Assembly: GCA_030248225.1 (NCBI GenBank)
Contig: JASANE010009922.1
Span: forward strand, 43,228 to 107,227
Source of the DNA: Trileptium ribeirensis
Lineage: Eukaryota; Nematoda; Enoplea; Enoplida; Thoracostomopsidae
Length of the DNA stretch: 64,000 bases
Direction: 5' to 3'
The translations under genes and the position numbers were made by a program. This document shows, piece by piece, positions 45,940 through 56,989 of the stretch. The notes beneath the pieces were generated by a model, which searched no databases, was not told the DNA's origin, and worked only from the letters and a program-made list of their open reading frames with translations. The stretch's first letter is position 1. Every line of letters starts with the position of its first letter.

Positions 45940-47090
45940 GGGAATAATAAGAACCGAAATTTATCGTAACCGGAACCAGGAACCAGCGACCGGAACCGCG
46001 CTTTTAAACCCTATCCGGAATCGAAACCTGGTCGTCAGAACTTATATATTGTAAAACAAATGAAGGCAGAAATGAAGATACATTGGATTTAAAATGTAGT
46101 AAAGTAAGTTTTACATTAAATTTGATGCATTGCGATGATATTATTGGCTCTCTGATATTTTGAAGAGACTGAGAAAAAGTAAATACCCTATAATTGTCGA
46201 TCGGTAAGTCTTGTTTTTTACACTCAGAATAAAGAAATGTGTTCCAATATATATAGCTTTGGGTTAATTTCGTCAATCTGAATCTGCTTCTAAAGCATGG
46301 GGCGTAAACTCAACACTTTGGCTCTGTCTACAATCGCACCTCTTTACTGGACATGCGTTTGTTACATATTATTCCGTAGGAAACTTGAAATTATTGATTT
46401 ATATGGTTCTAAAAGAAAATAAAAGAAGGTATGTATGCAATAAATTTCTGGCCAGTGGTCAGAGGCAATGTTTACGCTAGCGCTGATGAGCCTCAGCTAG
46501 ATAAAGATGACTGATCAAAATGCTATAAATGAGAGAACCTGTGATACTGCAATAAATACAGTCCATTACCAAGAATGCAGTTTCTGGCTGCGTTGCACAT
46601 GCGTTTTTCCTCGAATGTAGACTGATTTACAAAGGTTACAAGTGCACTGGGTTGTGCTTGACATAATTTATGTTAGCCAAGCTTACAGCTAAGTACTTCT
46701 CGGTAATCCGTACACTGTTACCGAGTTAGACTGATTTAATTGCCTGATTTAATAACACATGCCGCATACTCCTGAATGGGTAAATAACTGTTACAAGCAT
46801 CGACTTGGCTTTGTTTTGTTAACAAACTCTAGCCGGGTCAAAACGAAAAATTCCTACTGAAATTATGCATCCTACTCACGTTTCACAGGGCAATTTGCTG
46901 AGTTAATCTTTTCTTTTATTTGGATGTATTGGAACTTGATCACTGTGTATATATTACATGTTTGGACCACAGATGAAACAAAATGTGGACAATTTTAAAT
47001 CGAAATTCCGGTTCCGCGTTATAGTTTCTGCCTTTTGCCGGAACCGTAACCGAAACACGACTTTCGCCGGAACCTTAAATTCTGGCTACT
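45940..47090 (+). repeat. Dispersed repeat, inverted partner of 61810-62720
   Basis: Blocks in 46040-46830 match the reverse complement of 61810-62590, including AACTTGAAATTATTGATTTA-like sequence, 'ctggccagtggtcagag' (approximate) and 'catcgacttggctttg'. Both copies carry CCGGAACC-type repeats near one end; this one also has GGTTCCG words at the other end (46990-47080). Confidence 0.7.
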
Positions 47091-47740
47091 GCTGGCTATT
47101 TTGATTATATAGTGATTTCTGTTATATAATATTCATTAGTGAAGCTTGCTTGCGCTCAAGAATTCGAGTGGTGAGAACAATCCCCCGAAGTCTGTTGTAG
47201 AAAGCACACACAAAGCCTACACACAGTACGCAGGTGCAGTATTATATAAACCGTGAGTGATAAGTCATATTTACGCCCGCCTCTTTTGATAGCCAACGTA
47301 TGCAGTAGACAAAACATCATCCAACGAGTACAAAAACAATGAACTAACAATTTAATAATTCAATAAAACCCTAAATTGACCGTGAAAAGAACGTTAAAGA
47401 ATTCGAACCGACACTTGAGAAAAATCTCATTTTTCATACCAAGTATGAAGCTGAAGTGTGAAAAATACTTGCCACACAATATTTTTGCCACTCGCAATCA
47501 GCTTGTTAGCCCAGAAAACCCCATATCCGAGACTAAAACCAACAATAAGCACACATTTAGATGCATTTCCCACGACTTTTTACCAAATATGAAATTTGGC
47601 GCCAACTATAAGCTTATAGACTCCAGATTGGGAGGTAGTTGAAAAACTTGATCATCGTGACAAGGTATCGATGACAGTTTGATGGCAGCAAATATATTAC
47701 GATATCGATGTGTACCGTACAGAAACGATTGGGGAGTTTT
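47091..47740. other. Nothing recognised
   Basis: An 88-codon frame at 47376-47642 has no recognisable domain and is probably fortuitous. Confidence 0.45.
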
Positions 47741-49090
47741 GGGAAAATATTGGGTAAGTTGCTAGACAATTAGGTTGAAGGTGGGGAGAAAAGGGAGTGC
47801 AGTAGGGGAGATAGAGGGTTAGAAGGATTTGTTAAAGGGAAGAATGAAAATGTAGGAATAGGATGAAGGTTAGTATATAGGAACAGGAAATTTTAGGAAT
47901 TTGGAAGGAGAAAGTAAAAAATGGTCAAGAAAGAAATAGGGTTGCAAAATGAGAAATTTTAATTGAAGAGAGAAGAAAATGAAGTTTTGGGATGTTAAGC
48001 GCTGGGGAATTTAATAGAAAGAAATTTAAAGGAAAAAAGATTGTATTACTTTTGGAAATTAGCGCGGAAAGGGGTTAGCGGGTAGATTACTTCGAGGAAG
48101 GTGGAAAGGAAGGTACGCAGAAATGAAGAATTTGGCATATGGTGAGAGGGAAAGACAGGCAGATTAATGTGGTGTTTTGAGAAGAATGGTAAGGGGGAAA
48201 ATAAGTGAAGTTTGAAAATGTAATAAGGTGTTGGTAGCAGGAAGTAGCCGGAAAGGAAAGGTCAGATAATAGAGAGTTAGAATGGGGCAATAGGAAATGA
48301 GGAGATTTTAATGGATTTGATAGGACGCTGGAATTTAATAGAAATTTAAAGGAAAAAAGATTGTATTAATTTTGGAAATTAGCGCGGAAGGGGGTTAGGG
48401 GGTAGATTATTTGGTGGAAGGTGGAAAGGTAATAAGGTGTTGGTAGCAGGAAGTAGCCGAAAAGGAAAGGTCAGATAATAGAGAGTTAGAATGGGGGAAT
48501 AGGAAATGAGGAGATTTTAATGGATTTGATAGGACGCTGGAATTTAATAGAAAGAAATTTAAAGGAAAAAAGATTGTATTAATTTTGGAAATTAGCGCGG
48601 AAAGGGGTTAGGGGGTAGATTATTTGGTGGAAGGTGGAAAGGAACGTACGGCAAAAATGAAGAATTTGGCATATGGTGAGAGGGAAAGACAATTTTATAG
48701 GGTTGCTTAGAGGAAAAGGTTTTGAAGCTGAAGGGAAAAGATAGAAGTTTTTGGAAAACTATAGTAGAGGGAAAAGTGGCAAAGAGGAAAAGAGAATTAA
48801 GCCAATCCTGTCCTTTGGGAGGGAAGAGAGGTATTTAATGTAGAATGTGGGAGCGCGGAAAGGTTAGGTAGGGTATAGTTTGACGGAAGGAAACGCGGAT
48901 AATGAAATTCTCGAAGGGTGATATAAGAAAAGGGTAGAATAGGGAAGGAATACTAGAAGGGTGAAGTAAAGGAAAGGAATACTTTTTGGAAAAGCGGAAA
49001 ATAACTTGGGGAGTGTTGGGAAGATGGAAAAATATGAAGTTGTAGGAAGATGAAAGAATAATGATAAATATAATTATGAAAGAAGAAAGT
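47740..49090 (+). repeat. Purine-biased tract of about 1.35 kb
   Basis: The plus strand is dominated by GGAAAGG, GAAGAAA, AGGGAGAG and similar words, with few C residues over more than a kilobase. It includes a 209-bp tandem duplication. Phase-less Ser/Pro/Phe-rich frames on the minus strand are a by-product of this bias. Confidence 0.85.
48221..48640 (+). repeat. 209-bp tandem duplication in purine tract
   Basis: The block TAATAAGGTGTTGGTAGCAG begins at 48221 and again at 48430. The copies also share 'gatttgataggacgctgg' and 'aaattagcgcgga', with few differences. Confidence 0.9.
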
Positions 49091-49737
49091 AAAATTGGCA
49101 AATTAATCATTTAGCTAGCCATAAGGTAATGAAGATAGTTATTGTTGTAATGGGTTATAGGTTACTGTTAAGGGTCAACAAGACAACCAGTGGGGTGACC
49201 AGTCCAAACCTGCTCAAAACCGCTAAATTACTAAAATCTCCGGATTGGTCACCAATTTACTTATTATATACCTTCCTCCCCTGGCTTTTCTGTTCTTGTT
49301 TTTTAATTTAGTGCTAATTTGCATAATTAGCACTCATTTATTTTAGTAGCTAACATGTGTTAGCTTTGCTTTTCTGTTCTCAAATTAGCCTCATTAGTTC
49401 TCTTATTGAGTGTGGTGACCGCAGAGCTTATTTATTAGCTTGTTCGACTTCCGCTTCTGGTTTTTTCGACATTAATAGCAGTGGTGCGGATAATACTCTT
49501 TGATTATAATGCTTAACGCTTATGCTATGCGACTTTGATTATTCTTACAAGGTTACCTAGCTATCACGTCACATTCTCGAATTTAATACGAATCTTTGTA
49601 GTTTTTACTGATTATCGGTGTATCTGCTTACGGTTACTTGGCTTTCAGCAATATGATTTTTGGTTTTTGGTTTTGAATTTATGGATCGCGAATATCCTGC
49701 TAAGCCGAAAAAGAGTACGTTTGACTGAATTGGAGTA

Positions 49738-49757
49738 TAATAATAATAATAATAATA
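49738..49757 (+). repeat. (TAA)n microsatellite
   Basis: Six uninterrupted TAA units. Confidence 0.9.
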
Positions 49758-49984
49758 GGAAATTCCCACCAACCACCCGGCGAAGCCAGCCTGGCATAGC
49801 TTGTGTACATTAAGGAGCTACTAGAGGCTAGGCTAATTACAATTTATTTAGCTAACTGGTACAAACCTGGTGAATATACAAAGACGGAATAAGTAACTAC
49901 CTCATTTTGTTCGCTCCGTACAGCCATGCCAAACAGACTTCAATTATTTTAACTTTATTTCACAGCCTCATTACGAGTATCCCT

Positions 49985-50015
49985 CCGACACCACACACAT
50001 CGGAGGCTTCACTCT
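49985..50015. other. Isolated hairpin
   Basis: CCTCCGA and its exact complement TCGGAGG are separated by 11 nt. It lies 340 bp before the stem-loop set at 50332. Confidence 0.5.
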
Positions 50016-50331
50016 AGCCGTTCTCCGATGTATGATGTCCCTTGCAGGATAAACGCACTTAACTTAGATATTATAACATACAGTATATATGATAGTACAT
50101 TAGATATATTATACGTATATTCGTAAAAACAGACGCATACATACCAAATATAATCAACCAGGATGGAGTATATGGTCGAGCCTTACCAAATTAACCTTGA
50201 GTTATACCTGCGCTACACAAATAGGTATTTATCAAGTTATTTATTTTATTTCTAATATTTTCCCAAGTAAAAACCCTGTGTTAGCACGGGCGTAAATTAA
50301 TTATAACCGTACTCGAAATAACACGCGCCTA

Positions 50332-50604
50332 GCTGAATCGTCCGACAGCGGGAACGTTAACATAAGGAAACTAATTAGCCTAATTCTAAGGAAAAGGATA
50401 AGGTAATTAAATAGACGTACGAGTCGAACCATCCGGCGGCTACGTACCAACTCAAAAGGGAAAGTAATAAATATCAATTACTCATGATCTATCAGTGAAC
50501 CGTCCGGCACTGGTAGCTCTAAGGAAACGAAATAGCGTACTTCTAAGGCAGAGGTTAAGGTACTTCGATAAACGTACAGATCGAACCGTCCGGCGATCTC
50601 GTGC
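50332..50604. other. Four stem-loops sharing a 10-nt loop
   Basis: The loops AATCGTCCGA (50336-50345), AACCATCCGG (50427-50436), AACCGTCCGG (50498-50507) and AACCGTCCGG (50584-50593) are closed by different but self-complementary stems: GCTG/CAGC, AGTCG/CGGCT with an outer GTAC/GTAC, CAGTG/CACTG extended by two pairs, and AGATCG/CGATCT with an outer GTAC/GTGC. Spacing is 70-90 bp. A conserved loop with compensating stem changes points to selection or copying of a folded single strand. The function is unknown. Confidence 0.7.
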
Positions 50605-51724
50605 CAACCTCACAAGAGGAATTGTTAATGCATACTAGCCTAATCACAAGTACCAAATAACTTACTCAGAATAATAGTGCGCTCAAAACTAAGTCTGAGA
50701 GAAAATATTTAGTACAAGGCTTAGTCACGAAAATCATATTCTGTCAACATGTGCCACAGGTGTTTAATCACGGAGTGTCAAGAATATTTGGAATTCGAAT
50801 ATTAGAGTGGCCAAAATAAGTAGACTGGACATGGTCAAACATTCGGAAGTCATAAGACAAGGTGTTTAAATAGTGGCGTTACGTGGAACCGAACCGTATT
50901 ATGAATTGTTGTGTGATTTACTAACTTTGAGTAAAAATTTTAACTTTGGCTGGTTTGACTCTATATCGGAAACAAGCGCTGAGCAAATCGAATAGTCACG
51001 CAGCCGCGCCATAGAAAATAACAATACGCTGACCTAAATAGTACGCGCGCCAAGGAACAATCAATAATCCCCACCGTCATACTACTGGCCACGCGTACGG
51101 ACCACACATCTTCGAGTGACGAATCCCGTCCCAATTTTAATCCCAATATCATTAAACTGAGAAGAATTTCAGCATGAAACAAGAAGCCACATAGCCTCGT
51201 TAAGATGAGGCTTTATTGACGTAGAATATTGTGAAAAAAAGAATAATATTTTGAAAAAGAAATAATTGTTTATAGACCTATAATACCAATAGCGTGAAGC
51301 CACCATTTAAACTTACCACAAAATTTAATGTGACATCGAATTCTGGTAGATTATTACATTATGTAATAATACGGCGAGACGAAAAGTCACATAGTAGATA
51401 ATATCGAGGCTGAAGTTTGAATTGTTGACCACATTTTTAATGGCTGCTAGCCATAAAGTATAAATTTGTAGGGAGATCCATAAAGTTGTAGCTCAATTTA
51501 CAGGCAGCATGGATACCGAGAAAGGGTCGCCTTTCGTATTACGATTGTTCGTGAATATGACATTTCTAAAGCTCTAAAACTTGACAGTATATGCTAATTA
51601 GCTAATTAATTAGTTAGCTAAATAGTTAATTTTATGTAAATTTTAAACTCACGCCAATTTTCTCCCCTCGCTTTTTGTAATTTATTACGTTTACTAGTTT
51701 CAAAATTATTTTTCAAAGTACCTG
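50605..51724. other. Nothing recognised
   Basis: AT-rich sequence without a supported gene or repeat. Short TA-rich inverted words (GCTAATTAGCTAATTAATTA) occur around 51595-51625. Confidence 0.45.
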
Positions 51725-51725
51725 T

Positions 51726-52073
51726 TGCTGGGCTCTCCATTCGGCGAAAATTTTGCCATGGGGCATGAACTGGGGGACGATTTTGCCAGGGGGCAGTTTG
51801 CCATGATAAAAACGGCTAAAAATCGTGTCAGAAACACTGCCCAAACGCTTTTAATTGAGAGAAAAAGCGGTTTTAAATTTTTGGCTTCAGAAAGGAATTT
51901 TAGTACAAATTTTGCTCAAATTTTATGTACTTTGGACCGATCAAAAATAAAAAAACTTGTTAAAATACAATGAACCGGGGGAAGCCCAAAATTTTGCCAG
52001 GTATTTTGAATCAGGGGAAACCGAAAAACGCTAGGACCCTTCCCCACCCCTACCCTAACTTGGAGAGCTCAGT
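51726..52073 (+). mobile_element. MITE with GCTGGGCTCTCC ends, best copy
   Basis: It begins GCTGGGCTCTCCATTCGGCG and ends ACTTGGAGAGCTCAGTA. The interior repeats ATTTTGCCAGGGGGCA-type words and 'gtgtcagaaacactgcc'. It lies directly against the 5' end of the LINE. Confidence 0.8.
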
Positions 52074-52203
52074 ATTGATAGAGAGACCGTGCACTGCACT
52101 GGGTTTGCTGCACGGCACGCGGAACTATAGGCAGGATGATTTGACACCGAATTGTAAGACATTTTCTGTCAAGCATGCTACGTTATCTGACGCTACTTCG
52201 AAT

Positions 52204-53014
52204 ATGCCACAATTAATGTGTCAGGTCTCGGATTGTGTGCGACCCATAAATGACGGAGATACAGCTGTGACATGTGGTTGCTGCAAAAAACGGTTCCATC
52301 TGAAATGCACCGACATTTCGCACACATTGTACAAAGAAATGCTGAAACTTAAACGGTCAGTTTACTGGTTTTGCGAGTACTGCAGAGATGTTAGCGGAGA
52401 TCTTTTGGTTAGTGTTAATGATTTGAAAGGGAAAATAAACGCAATTGATACACGAGTTACAGCACTAGAACAAGCCGCACCATTAGCAGATGGTGGTGAC
52501 GCAGTGATTCGGCGAGCTGTATCCGAAATACACGAAATACATCGTCGTAGTCGAAACCTTATACTGTTTGGCATGCCAACAGGTACGCCTCCGTCTGCCG
52601 ATTATGACAGCAAGCAAGTTACTAATTTGTTTAAAGCTATTGATGCTCCGACCGATACGGATACAGTTCAGACTATGTTTCGTTTTGGTAAACAAAAACC
52701 AGGCAAAGTATTACCCATCAAATTAGTTCTCAAAAACGCTGACATTCGAAATATCATACTCAGTAAAACTAAAAATATCAGGTAAACCCCCTTCAAGGGT
52801 TGTTATATCAAACCTGACCTAACACCGTTGCAGCAAAAAGATAAGGCCAAGCTTGTAGGTGAGTACAAAAAGCGTCTTAGTAAAGGGGAATCTGAAAATA
52901 CGGCGTGGCAAAATCGTTGCAGCGACTGAGGTTGGCATCACGGCCGATGAAGTATTAGTCTTGAGCGACGACGCTCAGCAGTCATCGGGGGACGACGGTG
53001 TGTCCAGGGCCTGA
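52204..53014 (+). pseudogene. LINE ORF1, PHD-finger protein, one stop and one frameshift
   Basis: Starting at ATG 52204, it encodes CQVSDCVRPIND and a cysteine/histidine finger (CGCC, FHLKC, WFCEYC) of the PHD type found in ORF1 of some CR1 elements, then a coiled-coil-like stretch and an RNA-binding-like part (RNLILFGMP). TAA at 52783-52785 interrupts the frame, which otherwise continues to 52929. A shift near 52905 restores an acidic C-terminus ending at TGA 53012-53014, three bases before ORF2. ORF1 proteins coat the element RNA. Confidence 0.8.
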
Positions 53015-53016
53015 GT

Positions 53017-56000
53017 GTGGCTAGTGCTGCCAACACTTTTGTTTCTTCAAGTTTTAACATTGCATTAAATAATAACGTTTTATCTTCTACTGTTAGTGCT
53101 AATTTTAATGTTAATTATGCCGAACATTGTTATAACACTCAGTCGTTTGGAAATTCTGTTGAGAATGATTTGCTTTCTGTTGATAAAAGCTATAATGTTA
53201 GTTCTAATGAAAATTGTGTCAAACATGTCTACAAAGTTTTTTCTGGTCCTGCTGAAAAAACATGCTATACTGCTAATACTAATGGACGTATAGGAAATTC
53301 AAAAAACATTATTCGTGTTTTTTCTTGCAATTATCGCAGTATTATGAATAAACTGCATCTGTTACATTTAACACTGCATGCGCAACGGTATCCAGAAGTG
53401 GTCATGCTGTGCGAGACGTGGGCGTCCCCGGGTATTGGTGACAAAGAGCTAAAGATAAAAAATTATGTCCAATTCCGCTCAAATAGAGCCAATAAACGTG
53501 GAGGCGGGGTCCTTATTTATGTAACCAAATGGCTAAACCCTGTTCCGGTATCAGCTATCGATACAACTCAATATGAAGATATTGTGTTTTGTTCGATTCC
53601 AACGCTCTACGATAAATCAATACTACTTGGATGTATGTATCGTGCCGACTCAAATTCTACTGCCCAAAATACAGCGTTGTACAATATCATTACAGAAGTG
53701 ACTTCTCATGGTTTTGATTCTGTTGTGCTTGTCGGTGATCTCAATATGCGTCTTGTTGACTGGATGGATAATATATGGCCACCACCTTGTGATGAATTCA
53801 TGGATAGCATTATGACGGCAGGCTTGATACAACTTGTCGACAAGCCAACGCGAGAAGAAAATATTTTGGATCTAGTGCTAACCGACAATGACAGTCTTGT
53901 CGATAATGTTACTATAGGTTCAGATTTGGGGCGTAGCGACCACTTTTCAGTCTCGTTCAATATTTTATGCAATGTTCATTACATAGCTACTGCCCCTAAG
54001 CTGCGTCGCGACTTCAAATATGCAAATTGGGCCGCCATAAATCGTCAACTGCGTCGAGAGTTACCGCTTATTCATATGACAACAGCACGAGATGAAGGAA
54101 ATGCAATAAGTGATATCATAATTGAAGCAATCGATAACAACATACCGATAGTTTCGGTTCAACCACGGCGGGCGAAACCACAGTGGGCTGACGGCCAGTG
54201 CTTGAGGGCGATGTCTGCACAAGCCACGGCACATCGTAGATATCAACGTCGACCATCGGAACATAACTTAGCAAGATATCGTGCAACATGTGATTTAGTA
54301 ATACAAGAAACAGCTAGAGCTAGGCGGTCTTTTGAGCATAAACTCGCTGCTAATATTAATACTGATCCCAAGACCTTCTGGGCATACACCAGGGACAAGC
54401 ATTGCGGCTCTTCCTCTCCGGCCGTCGGTCCAATTCGTATCGACAGCAACGGCTACACAACAAACGACAATCAAATTGCTGATGCATTTAGCTCATATTT
54501 TGCGTCCGTCTATCAGGTGGAACCTGACGGCCCGCTATCTCGTGTTCCTCGTTGCACCACGGCTGTGCTATCAACAGTAACATTCACCGCAGATAATGTG
54601 AAAGAAGCTGTCAAAACTTCAAAACTGTATGCTGCGCCTGGCCCTGATGGCATTAATAACCTCGTACTATACCAATGTATTGACAGCCTAGCGGAACCAT
54701 TGGCCTCCCTATATCAACGCCTCATGGACTCATCGACCACACCTGATATTTGGTTGTCTGCTCACGTCGCAGCTGTCTACAAAGGCAAGGGGTCACGTTT
54801 TGTTGTAGACAATTACAGACCGATAAGTCTAACCTCAGCTGTCAGCAAGATAATGGAAAAATTGGTTGCAATATCACTGCTCCAACACGCCATCACAAAT
54901 AACATATTCTATAAGTCCCAATTCGGCTTTCTTCAAAAACGCTCAACTGAACTGCAGCTATTGGACTTCATGGACTGGGTTATCGATACTATAAATGGTG
55001 GCGATGGCGTTGATGTAATCTACTTAGACCTGCGCAAAGCCTTTGACCGAGTTCCCCATAGAAACTTGATTCGCAAGCTTGAAATGTACGGTATATCGGA
55101 TCCGCTTTTGTCGTGGATATGGTCCTTCATTAGTGAACGGCGTCAGCGAGTTGTTGTAAATGGTTGCTATAGCGGTTGGACACCTGTCAGCAGCGGGGTC
55201 CCCCAAGGATCCGTCCTTGGGCCGTGCCTGTTTCTGTACTATATCAACGACATCGATACATACATTGGGGCCAAGATCTACAAATTTGCAGACGATACAA
55301 AAATATGTCGTAGAGTGCACAAAATGCACGCTGACATTGATAATGATGACATGATGACCGATCTGGCTGGTGCAGCACAGTGGGCAGCTGACTCGTTGGT
55401 TGAATTCAACGGGTCGAAATGTAGCTGTCTGCATATTGGTCATAACAATCCTAGGTATAATTATAGCATTAACAACACGGCTATTCCTAACAATTCAAGC
55501 GAATGTGATCTAGGGGTTTGGGTTATGGACTCGCTGAAATCAAGCAAACACTGTTCCGAGGTAGTCAATAAATGTAATAGCATCATCGGGCTTATACGGC
55601 GTCATTTTGTTTATTTGAACATCGTCTCCTTCCTGCGGATCTATAAAGCACTGATTCGACCCCGGCTGGAATATGCTTCAATCAGCTGGTGTCCTCACTA
55701 CATTCGCGATATACAGTTACTGGAGGGTGTTCAACGGCGTGCCACGAAATTGGTGTCATCCATCTCTCACCTTTCATATGACGATCGATTACAGCGCCTC
55801 CGGTTACAAACGCTAGAAACACGACGAATACGAGCTGATTTACTTATGATATATCGGATGGCCCATGGCCTTGTCGATCTGCCGCTATCGCGCTTCTTTG
55901 AACCAAACAGTAACAATCTTCGTGGTCATCCTTTAAAACTACGCGCTCGATTCACTCCCCGTCTAAATTGTTCTCGATTTAGCTTTAGCTATCGAACGGT

Positions 56001-56100
56001 TGATTACTGGAATAGACTACCTATTGGAATCGTTTATGCCCCTAACCTCAAAAAGTTCAAACAATTACTGCACACGTCTCGCTTACTGCCTGACCACTGA
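53017..56100 (+). CDS. LINE ORF2: AP endonuclease and reverse transcriptase
   Basis: An intact 1,027-codon frame. The endonuclease occupies about residues 99-320: SCNYRSI, catalytic E133 in LCETW, GDLNMRLVDW, and SDH near the end (LGRSDHFSV). RT follows at about 500-800: AAPGPDGINN, NYRPISLTS, DLRKAFDRVPH, SGVPQGSVLGP and the catalytic FADD (residues 757-760). The C-terminal region carries LIRPRLEYASISW and RGHPLKLRARFTP, as in other CR1-type proteins. The first codon used here is GTG; the true start is uncertain, and it may be translated after ORF1 by reinitiation. The domain set nicks DNA and copies element RNA at the target. This is the only complete transposon polymerase in the window. 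Confidence 0.92.
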   Translation: MASAANTFVSSSFNIALNNNVLSSTVSANFNVNYAEHCYNTQSFGNSVENDLLSVDKSYNVSSNENCVKHVYKVFSGPAEKTCYTANTNGRIGNSKNIIRVFSCNYRSIMNKLHLLHLTLHAQRYPEVVMLCETWASPGIGDKELKIKNYVQFRSNRANKRGGGVLIYVTKWLNPVPVSAIDTTQYEDIVFCSIPTLYDKSILLGCMYRADSNSTAQNTALYNIITEVTSHGFDSVVLVGDLNMRLVDWMDNIWPPPCDEFMDSIMTAGLIQLVDKPTREENILDLVLTDNDSLVDNVTIGSDLGRSDHFSVSFNILCNVHYIATAPKLRRDFKYANWAAINRQLRRELPLIHMTTARDEGNAISDIIIEAIDNNIPIVSVQPRRAKPQWADGQCLRAMSAQATAHRRYQRRPSEHNLARYRATCDLVIQETARARRSFEHKLAANINTDPKTFWAYTRDKHCGSSSPAVGPIRIDSNGYTTNDNQIADAFSSYFASVYQVEPDGPLSRVPRCTTAVLSTVTFTADNVKEAVKTSKLYAAPGPDGINNLVLYQCIDSLAEPLASLYQRLMDSSTTPDIWLSAHVAAVYKGKGSRFVVDNYRPISLTSAVSKIMEKLVAISLLQHAITNNIFYKSQFGFLQKRSTELQLLDFMDWVIDTINGGDGVDVIYLDLRKAFDRVPHRNLIRKLEMYGISDPLLSWIWSFISERRQRVVVNGCYSGWTPVSSGVPQGSVLGPCLFLYYINDIDTYIGAKIYKFADDTKICRRVHKMHADIDNDDMMTDLAGAAQWAADSLVEFNGSKCSCLHIGHNNPRYNYSINNTAIPNNSSECDLGVWVMDSLKSSKHCSEVVNKCNSIIGLIRRHFVYLNIVSFLRIYKALIRPRLEYASISWCPHYIRDIQLLEGVQRRATKLVSSISHLSYDDRLQRLRLQTLETRRIRADLLMIYRMAHGLVDLPLSRFFEPNSNNLRGHPLKLRARFTPRLNCSRFSFSYRTVDYWNRLPIGIVYAPNLKKFKQLLHTSRLLPDH

Positions 56101-56450
56101 ATACCGTTGCGCTGCTGCCGCCGTTGTTTGATGCGTTGCAGGTGCGGAAACACCAATCGTTATTCTCGCTCAGCCGACTAACACTCGGCTAGCTGTTGTC
56201 CGATGACTACAATATAAGATGATTACCGAACAAAGGCTACCGAATGTGGACAATGGCCGTTCAAAGTACGGATTCAAAAGTACGGTTGTTGCCTGTTGGT
56301 AGATGTCGACATACTGAATATAGTTGCGTGATTTTTGAGTATTGTCTAACTAAACTATAGATTATAACAAAAGCATACCGTCATGGACATGAGCTCTAGT
56401 ACCGTGTACTTCGTCTGGGTCTGAAAACGTCGAACACGTCGTAAAGTTTA

Positions 56451-56985
56451 ATATAATATACAGTGTTAGGTATAGATGGCAGATACGAGCTAGCGTATGG
56501 AAAACAGCAGCGAACGATATGAGGTTCAAATCTGCAATAAATATTTCAATTTAAATCAAACATGTATCCATTTTAGCTGGTTGGTGATTGGGACATAAGT
56601 TATATATAAAACTGGTAGAACTGCCGATAGTGATGAAGTGGGAGTGGAAGTTATTGAACCGGACTGAGCGAAGCTAGCGGATTTTCCACTCAGGGCGTTA
56701 GATAGAAAAATCGTGAAAATATAATTTTTGTCTGTTTCTTTCATTCATAACTGAAAATCTGATGGATGGATTTCGGTATTTTTTGTATTTAATAGCAAAA
56801 GAGGCGAGGACGTACCTTTCGTTCAACGCGAGAAGCTCCGACCTTATCAAAATGGCAAAAAATACTTTTTAAGAGTTCTTTATCAGATCTGGCCATGCGG
56901 GTATCAGCCATATCACGACGCAAGTTTCCTATCGAAAAATGGCGACCAGCTTTTTTTGCTGCACAATGAGTGCCCATTGATTATC
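56451..56985. other. Nothing recognised
   Basis: A faint resemblance to the 2079-2515/23805-24252 family around 56640-56770 ('agcgaagctagc', 'tttttgtctg') was seen but not delimited. Confidence 0.35.
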
Positions 56986-56989
56986 AAGC

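Larger units (their letters stand above)
52078..56450 (+). mobile_element. Nearly full-length CR1-like LINE
   Basis: It has a short 5' UTR, a PHD-finger ORF1, an endonuclease-reverse transcriptase ORF2 and roughly 350 bp of 3' sequence. The exact ends were not fixed; the 5' limit is taken as the MITE border and the 3' limit as the AT-rich change near 56450. Confidence 0.85.

Noticed and set aside
47376..47642. 88-codon frame as a possible small gene
   Set aside because: No signal peptide, domain or neighbouring coding exon; the length is within chance for this AT content.
48087..49110. Minus-strand Ser/Phe/Pro-rich frames in the 48-49 kb region
   Set aside because: They are produced by the purine bias of the plus strand and show no domain or start context.
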